DNA of 22,232 nucleotides. Origin: SZUA-521 sp041738285 (GTDB lineage: Bacteria; Pseudomonadota; Gammaproteobacteria; Pseudomonadales; Azotimanducaceae). Both the position numbers and the translations under genes were made by a program. The notes beneath the pieces are model-generated. The model searched no databases. It saw nothing but the letters and a program-made list of their open reading frames with translations, and was not told the DNA's origin. Positions 6,329 through 14,600 of the stretch are shown piece after piece. The first letter of the stretch is position 1. Each line of letters begins with the position of its first letter. Location of the stretch: assembly GCA_041738285.1 (NCBI GenBank), contig JBGSQB010000139.1, forward strand, positions 1 to 22,232. Direction: 5' to 3'.

Positions 6329-8554
6329 TTGAGACTGCTTGTCATTGCGACGCTGCTTGCCACCACATCGCTCGCACTTACGGCACACGCCGACGTGCAA
6401 TGCGCGAAACCCACGATTGATCGACCGCGCATCGGACTGGTTCTCGGCGGCGGCGGCGCGCGCGGCATCGCTCACATCGGCGTAATCCGGATGCTCGAAG
6501 AGCTGCGCATTCCCGTCGACTACGTTGCAGGCACCAGCATGGGCGCGCTCGTCGGTGGGATGTATGCCACCGGAATGACAGCCGACGAACTTGAGCGCGT
6601 GGTCGAGGACATCGACTGGCAAGACATCTTTGCCGATGGTGGCGCCCGCGCAGATCGACCGTTTCGTCGCAAACGCGACGATGACCTGTCGCTGTTCGGG
6701 CCCAAATTCGGCGTCGGCCCAAGGTCCTCACTGCTGCCACGTGGCGCGATTCACGGCCAGAAGATCTCGTTTCTATTTCAGACGATCACGAGTGCGCGGG
6801 TACAGACCAAGAACTTCGACACGCTTCCGATCCCGTTTCGAGCGGTGGCGGCGGATGTCGTCACCGGCAGACCGGTGGTGATGGGCGATGGCGACCTCGC
6901 GACGGCGATGCGTGCGAGCATGTCGATCCCGGGCTTGTTCTCGCCAGTCGACCGCGACGACTTTTTGCTCGTGGACGGCGGCATCGCAAAGAATCTGCCA
7001 GTCGACGTTGCGCGCTCGATGGGCGCCGACATCATCATCGCGGTCGACGTGGGCACACCACTGGAGCCCAAAGACGCACTGCGCGACGTCATCGCAATCA
7101 CGACGCAACTCACCACGCTCCTCGTCGAACGGAACACTCAGGAGCAACGCGCGTTGCTCACATCGAGCGATCTGTTGATCGTTCCGCAGCTCGGTTATGA
7201 CATCACATCCGGAGGCTTCGACAAGGCGACCCGCGAGGCGATTCCGATTGGATATGAGGCCGCGGCAAGATCACGGGCCGCGCTGGAGACACTCGCCGTG
7301 AGCGATGCCGAATACACGACCCACCGCGCAGCAATCAACGACTGTGTGAGCGGACCACCGACCATCGAGTTCGTCGATATCGACAATCGTTCCCGCTTCA
7401 GAGACGCAATCGTCGAAGAGCGCATTCATGTACGAACCGGCGCACCGCTCGATCCGAAGCGGATCGAACAGGACATCACTCAGATCTTTGGCCTCGGCTT
7501 TCTCGAAACTGCGGGGTACGAAGTGGTCGAGAAGGATGGTCGCGACGGCGTGCGCATCACCGTGAAGCAGGATCCTCGGGGCACCGGGTTCATCGAGACA
7601 GGTGTGGATTTCGCGGGCGACTCCGACTCGAGTTCGATCGACATTCGACTGGCGTATCTGAAGACCGACATCGATGACCTGGGCAGCGAATTTCGCACGC
7701 TGGCGCAAGTCGGCGAGAACCAGGCGCTGCTCGCCGAACTCTACAAACCACTCGATCAGGATCTCACGGTGATTCTGTTGCCCCGGATTTTCGCCGAGCG
7801 CCAGACCGTTTCCACCTTCGACGCCGGGGGCAACAAGAGCGCTCAGGTTCAGATTCAGCAGATAGGGGCGAGCATGGCCCTGGGCAAGGAATTCTGGCGC
7901 CACGCTGCGCTGTTTGTCGGTGTCCGCAGATACGCGGGCGACACCGAAGTCGAGGTGGGCGCGCCGCAGCCAAATGATGACTTCGAGGGCGGCGAGTACT
8001 TCACAGATCTCAGTTGGGATCGGCTGGACGATCGCTACTTTCCGAGCGCCGGGAGTTTTCTGCGGGCCGAATACACCTCTTCACGTGATGAACTCGGTGC
8101 ATCGGAGGTCTACGAGCAACTCAACACGTCCGCTTTGACGGCCGCGAGCGTCGGTCGGCACACGCTGCTCGCCGGAGCCCGCTACGGCACCACGTTCAGC
8201 GGCGATGCGCCGGTGCAGAGTCTGTTCAGAGCGGGCGGGTTGTTTCGGCTGTCGGGCTTTCAACCGGACGAGGTCTCCGGTTCACACTTCGGCATGGCGT
8301 TCGCGGGCTACCGACTGCGACTCTTCCAACAAGGATTCCTGCCCTCATACATCGGTGCGACGGTCGAATACGGCAATGCATCCGAGCAACGAGATGACGT
8401 GTGGGACGAGGCGTTGTTCAATGGCAGCGCCTATCTTGGCTTCCGCTCCCCGCTCGGGCCACTGTATGCAGGCTATGGGTTCGCCGAGGGTGGTCGCAGG
8501 GCCTACTTCCTGCGCATCGGCACCGTACTGGGACCGACCACCGTTGGCCGCTAG
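6329..8554 (+). CDS. Patatin-like phospholipase with POTRA and beta-barrel (type Vd autotransporter, PlpD/FplA-like)
   Basis: The 741-residue product starts at TTG 6329, supported by GGAG at 6318-6321 and a following signal peptide (RLLVIATLLATTSLALTAHA). Residues about 33-330 are a patatin domain with a GGGGARG oxyanion-hole loop (40-46), nucleophile Ser70 in GTSMG (68-72) and catalytic Asp216 in DGG (216-218), all intact. Residues about 345-415 form a POTRA domain (VDIDNRSRF, then DPKRIEQDITQIFGLGFLETAGY). From about 420 to 741 alternating strands with many Tyr and Gly residues suggest an outer-membrane barrel. This is the architecture of P. aeruginosa PlpD and Fusobacterium FplA, whose lipase domain is delivered to the surface through its own barrel. 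Cell-surface or secreted lipase activity is inferred. The TAG stop lies inside the target duplication of the adjacent MITE, yet the reading frame end is unchanged. Confidence 0.93.
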   Translation: MRLLVIATLLATTSLALTAHADVQCAKPTIDRPRIGLVLGGGGARGIAHIGVIRMLEELRIPVDYVAGTSMGALVGGMYATGMTADELERVVEDIDWQDIFADGGARADRPFRRKRDDDLSLFGPKFGVGPRSSLLPRGAIHGQKISFLFQTITSARVQTKNFDTLPIPFRAVAADVVTGRPVVMGDGDLATAMRASMSIPGLFSPVDRDDFLLVDGGIAKNLPVDVARSMGADIIIAVDVGTPLEPKDALRDVIAITTQLTTLLVERNTQEQRALLTSSDLLIVPQLGYDITSGGFDKATREAIPIGYEAAARSRAALETLAVSDAEYTTHRAAINDCVSGPPTIEFVDIDNRSRFRDAIVEERIHVRTGAPLDPKRIEQDITQIFGLGFLETAGYEVVEKDGRDGVRITVKQDPRGTGFIETGVDFAGDSDSSSIDIRLAYLKTDIDDLGSEFRTLAQVGENQALLAELYKPLDQDLTVILLPRIFAERQTVSTFDAGGNKSAQVQIQQIGASMALGKEFWRHAALFVGVRRYAGDTEVEVGAPQPNDDFEGGEYFTDLSWDRLDDRYFPSAGSFLRAEYTSSRDELGASEVYEQLNTSALTAASVGRHTLLAGARYGTTFSGDAPVQSLFRAGGLFRLSGFQPDEVSGSHFGMAFAGYRLRLFQQGFLPSYIGATVEYGNASEQRDDVWDEALFNGSAYLGFRSPLGPLYAGYGFAEGGRRAYFLRIGTVLGPTTVGR
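8551..8554 (+). repeat. Left target-site duplication of the MITE (CTAG)
   Basis: CTAG abuts the left terminal inverted repeat and recurs at 8722-8725 against the right one. Removing one copy plus the element rejoins the sequence as CGC TAG GACC, so the patatin stop codon is the same with or without the insertion. Confidence 0.7.
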
Positions 8555-8721
8555 GGAAGCTCTGAACAGGTTACGCAAGCGCCATGCGCTGGTTGCGCCC
8601 GAGCGGCGCTTTGCCTTTGTCGCACACCTTGGCAATATGGCTCGATATTGCCGGCGGCGTGCTTCGCGGCACAGCGCCGCACGGACAGCAACGCGCCTCG
8701 CGTAACGTGTTCAGAGATTCC
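8555..8721. mobile_element. 167-bp MITE with imperfect 22-bp terminal inverted repeats and CTAG target duplications
   Basis: The left end reads GGAAGCTCTGAACAGGTTAC-GC (8555-8576). The reverse complement of the right end (8700-8721) reads GGAATCTCTGAACACGTTAC-GC: 22 bases with two mismatches. Identical CTAG flanks (8551-8554 and 8722-8725) look like a 4-bp target duplication. Ends starting GGAA with a YTAR-type duplication fit the IS5 subgroup of the IS5 family; this assignment is from family knowledge, not a search. At 167 bp there is no transposase, so it is a non-autonomous element. Near its middle is a hairpin, GGCAATAT-GGCTCG-ATATTGCC (8631-8652). Transcripts in either direction could fold through the terminal repeats, so it may shape the 3' end of the patatin mRNA or influence the cysteine synthase gene. 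Confidence 0.78.
8631..8652. repeat. Central hairpin of the MITE
   Basis: An 8-bp perfect stem, GGCAATAT/ATATTGCC, encloses a 6-nt loop within 4 bp of the element's midpoint. No T-tract follows, so it is not a standard intrinsic terminator by itself. Confidence 0.6.
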
Positions 8722-8725
8722 CTAG
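8722..8725 (+). repeat. Right target-site duplication of the MITE (CTAG)
   Basis: This is the second CTAG copy, directly abutting the right terminal repeat and 50 bp upstream of the cysteine synthase start. Confidence 0.7.
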
Positions 8726-8775
8726 GACCCAGTGTCCATGGAATCTAGCAGCCGATCTTCAGACAAGGGGGCAAC

Positions 8776-9729
8776 ATGATTCACGACGATATCCTCGGCA
8801 CCATCGGTAATACGCCGATCGTGCGACTCAATCGCACGGGGATCGATCACGTCACGATCTACGTAAAGGTCGAATCCTTCAACCCCATGGCTTCGGTCAA
8901 GGACCGACTCGCCTACGCGATCATCAAGGACGCGCGCGACTCCGGCGCGCTCAAGCCCGGCCAAACGGTGGTCGAAGCAACGTCCGGCAACACCGGCATT
9001 GCGCTTGCCATGGTGTGCGCCGTGTACGGTCATCCGTTTGTCGCCACGATGACCGAGACCTTTTCCATCGAGCGTCGCAAGTTGATGCGAGCACTCGGCG
9101 CCAAAGTGATCCTGACACCGGCGGCCGAGCGCGGCACCGGCATGGTGAAGCGGGCGGAAGAACTCGCCAAGCAGCACGGCTGGTTCCTGGCACGGCAATT
9201 CGAAAACCCCGCTAACCCGGCCTATCACCGCAATACGACCGGCCCCGAAATCCTGCGCGACTTCGCGGGGCGGCGCCTCGACTTCTGGGTCACCGGTTGG
9301 GGCACCGGCGGCACCCTCACCGGCGCCGGCGAGATCATCAAGCTCGCCCGTCCCGAAGTGAAGATCGTCGCCGCCGAACCGGCGCAGGCCTCGATGTTGG
9401 CGGGCAAAGAGTGGAAGCCTCACAAGATCCAGGGTTGGACACCCGACTTCCTGCCCAAGGTCCTCAACCCAAAGGTGGCCGATCAGATCGTGCCGGTGGA
9501 TGAAATCGTGGCGCGCGACACGGCGCTCATGCTAGCCCGCCAGGAGGGGATCCTCGTGGGTATTTCTGCGGGCGCAACCTTGGCCGCAGGCATGGAAGTC
9601 GCCAAACGCGCTGCGCCTGGTAGCGTGATGCTGGTGATGCTGCCAGATACGGGCGAGCGCTATCTGTCGACGATCCTGTTCGAGAACATCGCCGAAGGCT
9701 CGGACGACGACTGGCTCAAGACGCTGTAG
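8776..9729 (+). CDS. cysK: Cysteine synthase (O-acetylserine sulfhydrylase)
   Basis: This 317-residue PLP enzyme joins O-acetylserine and sulfide to make cysteine in the cytoplasm. Lys42 in NPMASVKDR (36-44) is the PLP Schiff-base residue. TSGNTG (69-74) is the substrate-carboxylate loop, GTGGT the phosphate-binding loop, and GISAGA and LPDTGERYLST are conserved C-terminal motifs. The NPMAS variant replaces the commoner NPGGS or NPAAS and does not touch a catalytic residue. Length is normal for the CysK/CysM family; I favour the CysK type from overall motif shape but cannot exclude CysM. AAGGGGG (8765-8771) is the ribosome-binding site for ATG 8776. The MITE ends 54 bp upstream, so the native promoter may be displaced or lie within the element. 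The last 14 bases overlap the convergent panE gene. Confidence 0.95.
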   Translation: MIHDDILGTIGNTPIVRLNRTGIDHVTIYVKVESFNPMASVKDRLAYAIIKDARDSGALKPGQTVVEATSGNTGIALAMVCAVYGHPFVATMTETFSIERRKLMRALGAKVILTPAAERGTGMVKRAEELAKQHGWFLARQFENPANPAYHRNTTGPEILRDFAGRRLDFWVTGWGTGGTLTGAGEIIKLARPEVKIVAAEPAQASMLAGKEWKPHKIQGWTPDFLPKVLNPKVADQIVPVDEIVARDTALMLARQEGILVGISAGATLAAGMEVAKRAAPGSVMLVMLPDTGERYLSTILFENIAEGSDDDWLKTL

Positions 9730-10696
9730 CGCGATCGATGCGCGCCGCAACTTCGGCGACCGAAAGCGCGCCCGGCGCGGCTCGATCACGCGCGAGTTCG
9801 CTGGCAATGCGCTGCAGCGTCGCGTTGGCAGGCGTCGGCACACCGTGGAGTCGCCCAAGCAGCGCGATTTCGCCATTCAGATAATCCGTCTCGATGTCTG
9901 GGGCACCGCGCGCGAGACTCTGCCACGAGGACCCGCCACCGCGCGGCACGCCTTCGACGTCAGCAAGTCTTGGCCCGTCAGCGCGGCGCGCCTTCATCTC
10001 GGCCGCACTTGCACAGTCGATTCCCGCTGCCGCGTAGACGGCAAGTGCCTCGTTTCGCAGCGCAACTGAGATCTCACGCGCATCCACTTCGAGACCAACC
10101 GCGGCCTGCAGCGCGTTGTTCAGATTCATCAACAGCTTGGCGTACTTGGCCCGCATGACCTCGCGGTCGGCGCGGGCGCTGAATCCAGCCTTGGTCAAGC
10201 ACGCGGCCACTTCACCGACCAGCCCATCCACGCCACCCGGATATCGGCCGAGATCGAGAATGCCGCCCACACCGGTCGCATGGGTCACCACGGTTCCCGG
10301 TTCGAGGTGGACTGCTGGCAGGATGACCACCATGCCATACACCCGGCTGAAGAAGCGCGCGGCCTTGCGCTCGTTGGCAACACCATTCTGCGCGCAGACG
10401 ATCGGGGTCCGATCGTCGGCCACAGCGCGCAGATCGAGTAGCGCAGCTTCCGTGTGCTGTGACTTCATGCACAGCAGCACCACGTCGTCGCCTCGTAGAC
10501 CGAGCTGTCGCGGATGGTCGACCACGGCCATGCGCAACTGATGGGTGCCATCGGGCGCGAGAAAACGCAGTCCGTGAGCCTTGATCTGATCGTGGTGGGC
10601 ACCACGCGCAACGAGGACCACTTCCACGCCAGACAGATGGGCGCGTGCGCCGATCACGCCGCCGATGCCCCCCGCGCCATAGATGATGAGTCGCAT
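9716..10696 (-). CDS. panE: 2-dehydropantoate 2-reductase (ketopantoate reductase)
   Basis: With the ATG at 10696 the product has 326 residues, typical for PanE/ApbA. It starts directly with the NADP-binding Rossmann motif, MRLIIYGAGGIGGVIGARA. Further landmarks are CMKSQHTEAAL, CAQNGVANE, the catalytic-lysine helix in MRAKYAKLLMNLNNALQA, and the C-terminal ETDYLNGEIALLGRLHGVPTP signature. It would reduce 2-dehydropantoate to pantoate with NADPH in pantothenate and CoA synthesis. The helix after the lysine reads NLNNALQ rather than the more usual NAxxNPLT, so a paralogue with another 2-ketoacid substrate is possible. The frame stays open to 10804, but the added residues precede the Rossmann strand and cross the divergent uspE promoter, so they are excluded. 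No panB or panC is nearby. Confidence 0.9.
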   Translation of the reverse strand: MRLIIYGAGGIGGVIGARAHLSGVEVVLVARGAHHDQIKAHGLRFLAPDGTHQLRMAVVDHPRQLGLRGDDVVLLCMKSQHTEAALLDLRAVADDRTPIVCAQNGVANERKAARFFSRVYGMVVILPAVHLEPGTVVTHATGVGGILDLGRYPGGVDGLVGEVAACLTKAGFSARADREVMRAKYAKLLMNLNNALQAAVGLEVDAREISVALRNEALAVYAAAGIDCASAAEMKARRADGPRLADVEGVPRGGGSSWQSLARGAPDIETDYLNGEIALLGRLHGVPTPANATLQRIASELARDRAAPGALSVAEVAARIDRATAS

Positions 10697-10745
10697 AGCA
10701 GGACCGTAGCGGAAAACCGCGACTGTGGCGACGGGCGATGCGGGA

Positions 10746-10751
10746 TACAAT
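10746..10751 (+). promoter_or_regulatory. Candidate -10 element for uspE and the RND operon
   Basis: TACAAT matches the sigma-70 -10 consensus at five of six positions and lies 31 bp upstream of the GTG at 10783. No good -35 is visible. It is flanked by an inverted repeat, GGCGAT (10734-10739) and ATCGCC (10750-10755), which could be an operator overlapping the promoter. Its position argues against translation starting at ATG 10738. Confidence 0.42.
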
Positions 10752-10782
10752 CGCCGTTCATGCCAGTTTGAAGGGTAGGGAC

Positions 10783-11670
10783 GTGCACACTCTCGATCGA
10801 ACACTCGTCGTCATGGATAAACCGAAGCATGCTCAGGCGGCATTCGCGCGCGCCCTGTCCCTGCAGCGCCTGGCGGCGACCCACCTCCACCTCACCTCGT
10901 TCGTCCATCACCCGATGGTCGAACAGACGCAGACGTTCGAAACCCACCAGCGCAATCAGATCAAGAAGTCGATCATCAAGGAGCGCACTGAGTGGCTGCG
11001 CGGCCAGGTGCTCGACGCGGGTGCGGCGTTCGAAGACGTGACCCTCGAGGTCGTGTGGACCAAGGCGTTGGCGAAGTGGGTGACTGATCGCGCGCAGCCC
11101 GGGCAATTCGACCTGGTGATCAAATCGGTGCACCGCACGCAGTCGCTCATTCACACCCCAGCCGACTGGATTCTGCTGCGCGATTGTCCCGTGCCGCTGC
11201 TGCTGGTCAGTGGCCGCAAATGGGCGAAGAAACCGGCTGTGCTCGCGACGCTCGATCTGAACCGCACCGACAGTGCGCACGAGCGCCTCAACCGCAAGGT
11301 GCTCGACGCAGCACATCACTTCGCGACCGCCTATGGTGGTGTCGTGCATTGCGTGTACGTGATCGAAGTATCCCGGGTCCTGAGCGACCTCGACATCATC
11401 AATCCACGCAGCGCCGCAAAGAAGGCAAAGGAACGTGTCACGCCGCATTTGCAGACCCTGATCGAACCATACGGTATTCCGATGTCACGGGTTCATCTGC
11501 CCACCGGCAAGGTCGGACACGTCGTCAACGGCATCGTGCGCAAGCTGAAGGCCGATCTGCTGGTGATGGGCACTACCGCCCGCAAAGGCGTCAAGGGATT
11601 CGTGATCGGCAACTCCGCCGAGCGGGTTCTCACCAAGGCGCCGTGCGACGTGCTCGCACTCAAGCCGTAA
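10783..11670 (+). CDS. uspE: Tandem universal stress protein, UspE-like
   Basis: The 295-residue product from GTG 10783 holds two Usp domains. The first ends in TPADWILLRDCPVPLLLV, matching the TDWHLLRKCP region I know from E. coli UspE. The second ends in MGTTARKGVKGFVIGNSAERVL (262-283 in part), which corresponds to the nucleotide-binding G..G-9x-G(N)S/T loop, although the second Gly is Ala here. UspE acts in stress resistance and motility/adhesion in E. coli; the molecular role is uncertain. GAAGGG (10770-10775), 7 nt upstream, supports the GTG start over the in-frame ATG at 10738, which precedes the candidate -10 box. It is followed after 12 nt by the RND permease gene in the same reading frame and is probably co-transcribed with it. 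Confidence 0.9.
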   Translation: MHTLDRTLVVMDKPKHAQAAFARALSLQRLAATHLHLTSFVHHPMVEQTQTFETHQRNQIKKSIIKERTEWLRGQVLDAGAAFEDVTLEVVWTKALAKWVTDRAQPGQFDLVIKSVHRTQSLIHTPADWILLRDCPVPLLLVSGRKWAKKPAVLATLDLNRTDSAHERLNRKVLDAAHHFATAYGGVVHCVYVIEVSRVLSDLDIINPRSAAKKAKERVTPHLQTLIEPYGIPMSRVHLPTGKVGHVVNGIVRKLKADLLVMGTTARKGVKGFVIGNSAERVLTKAPCDVLALKP

Positions 11671-11682
11671 CGCAGGCACTCC

Positions 11683-14600
11683 TTGGACCCGCAGAGCGGC
11701 CTCACTGAGCGTCTGATTCGCGCGGGCCTCGACGGCGCACTGCCATTGATGGTAGTGCTCGTCGCACTCGCATGCGGCGCCTTCGCGCTGGTCAACACCC
11801 CGGTCGAAGAAGAGCCGCAGATCGTCGTACCAATGGCCGACGTGCACATCGCGGCGCCCAGTCTGTCCGCCCGCCAGGTCGAACGGCTGGTGACGACGCC
11901 ACTCGAAAAGGTGCTCACCCAGATCGACGGTGTCGAGCACATCTATTCGACCTCGCGCACCGGTGGCGCCGTCGTGAGCGTGCGTTTCTTCGTGGGCGAA
12001 GACCGTGAAGATTCACTGATCAAGCTCTACAACAAGGTCCTGTCCAATCAGGATCTCGTCCCATCCACGGTCGAATCGTGGACGATCAAGCCGCTCGAGA
12101 TCGACGATGTACCGGTGCTCATCGCGACGCTGTGGAGCAACGACGAAAGCGTCAGCGACTTCGAACTGCGACGGCTCGCTGAAGAAGTCGCTCTCGACCT
12201 GCAGGCGATCCCAGACACCAATCGCATCGACATCACGGGTGGGCGGCCGCGCGTACTGCGCGTAGAACTCGACATCACCGCGATGAGCGCACGCAACACA
12301 GGCATCGACGACGTGCTGTTCGCGCTGTCCGCTTCCAACATCAGAAGTCCCGCCGGTATCGTCGAGCGCGGCGACCTCGCGCTCAACCTGGAAACCAACG
12401 CCCGGATAGAAGATGCGGAGGCGTTGGCGTCGCTGACGATCAATGTGATCGATGGCATAACGGTGCGGCTACGCGACGTGGCCCGAATCACCGACGGCCC
12501 CGACGAACGGCAGGACTATCATTGGATCGCATTCGGCGCCGCCCGCGCGGATAGCGCAGCGTCGGAACGATTCGCCGCTGTGGACATCGCCGTGGCGAAG
12601 AAAAAGGGCGCCAACGCCGTGGCCGTCGCCGAGGCCGCCGTCAGTCGCATTGATGCGCTGACGCGCACCCTGTTTCCTCACGGCGTCCACGTCGAGATCA
12701 CGCGCAACTATGGCGATACGGCGGATGCCAAGATTTCCGATCTGCTGGCCAGTCTCGTCATCGCCGTGGCAACCGTGGTTGCGCTCATCAGCGTGTTCCT
12801 CGGTTGGCGCGCCGCGCTGGTGGTCGCGATCACGGTCCCCGTGTGCTACGGGATCACGCTCATGCTGGACTTCGCCGCGGGCTACACCATCAACCGAGTG
12901 ACGCTGTTCGCACTGATCCTCGCGCTCGGGCTCCTGGTCGACGATCCGATCACCGGCGTCGACAACATGGAGCGCCACCTCGGTCGCGGCGAGATCAACG
13001 ATGACATCGTTCGCGCGTTGATGGAGATCCGAGTACCGCTCCTGATGTCGACCGTTGCCATCGTCATCGCATTCGCGCCGATGAGCTTCATCACCGGGAT
13101 GATGGGGCCGTACATGTCGCCCATGGCGTTCAACGTGCCAATCGCAGTGGTGATGAGCACGATCGTTGCATTCGTTGTCACGCCCTGGCTCGGTAGTCGC
13201 CTGCTCAAGCCGACGCAGCAGCAAGAACCCGCCGCCGCCGACAGCTCGTTGTATCGTCGACTGCTGACGCCGCTCTTGAACGACCGGCGCCGTGCCTGGA
13301 CGATGCTTGGGCTCACGGCTGCGGCGCTCGTGATCGCAATGTTGCTACCGTTGCTGCGGGTGGTGCCATTGAAACTCCTGCCCTATGACAACAAGGACGA
13401 ATTCCAGGTGCTGCTCGATGCGCCTGAAGGCACGACGCTCGAACGCACCGACGCAGTGCTCGCAAAGGTCGCACAGCTGCTCACCACGGTGCCGGAAGTG
13501 ATCTCGGTTACCGGCTACAGCGGCACGCACTCCGCAATGGACTTCAACGGCCTCGTGCGTCACTACTTCCTGCGCGCCGGCGATCACGAGGGTGAACTGC
13601 GCGTTCAGCTGGTGGACAAACTCGCGCGCGCCCAGCAGTCCCATTCACTGATCTTGCGGCTACGACCACAGATCGCTGCACTCGCGCAGGCGGAAGGGGT
13701 TTCCATAAAGCTGGTAGAAGTTCCGCCCGGCCCGCCCGTCATTGCAAGCGTCGTGGCAGAGCTGTACGGCCAGCCGACCACCGAATACCCGATGCTGATC
13801 GCGGCCGCACGGGCGACGGCGCAGCGCCTGGCCGCCGAAGTGGGTGTGGTCGACGTCGATACGTCGGCCACCGAAGCATCGCAGCGGATGGTCTATGTAC
13901 CGGATCGTGAGAAGGCTGCGTTGTCGGGAGTCAGCGCGGCAAACCTTGCGCGCGCTCTGCGCGTCGGTAGTGACGGTCTGATCACTGGCTACATCGACGC
14001 ACCGGACGAAGCCCAGCCGCTTCCCATCAAGGTGACGATCCCGTACTCGCGTCGTGGTGACCTCGCCTACCTGCAGGTCAAGGGTATGAGCGGCGTCGCA
14101 AAAATCCGCGAACAAGGTGGGGTGAAGGATGCACCGACACCGCTCGTCTCGATGGCCGAACTGGGTCGGTTCGAATTGGTCCCGGATGATCAACCGATCT
14201 ATCACAAGGACCTGCGTCCTGTGACCTATGCGTTCGCCGAGGTGGCAGGGCGTGTGCCGGCTGAAGTGATCTACGACGTGGATGCGGACCTGCACGGTGC
14301 CCATGCCGCGTCGGTTCCGGTTGAAGAGCGTACCTACTTCAATTCGGGTGCCGGCCAGCCCTGGCAACTGCCAGGTGAGGTGGACGTCGTCTGGTCCGGG
14401 GAAGGTGAGTGGAACATCACGCTGCGGGTATTTCGAGATCTGGGTATCGCCTTTGGCGTCGCGATACTCGGGCTGTTTGCCGTCATCCGTCTGCAGACCG
14501 GCTCCGCCAATCTCGCGCTCATCATTCTGCTCGCGATTCCGCTCACCGCCATCGGCATCATGCCAGGGTTCTGGATCCTGAATCTCATCGCCAGCCAGAC

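Noticed and set aside
6248..6622. N-terminal extension of the M50 peptidase frame
   Set aside because: The extra residues overlap the divergent patatin signal peptide and catalytic region and have no family resemblance; the start is placed at or near 6247.
8555..8721. MITE interior as a small protein or RNA gene
   Set aside because: No frame inside has a start with a ribosome-binding site and recognisable product, and the terminal repeats plus target duplication explain the sequence as a mobile element.
10697..10804. N-terminal extension of panE
   Set aside because: The protein family begins directly at the Rossmann strand encoded from 10696; the extension crosses the uspE promoter and start.
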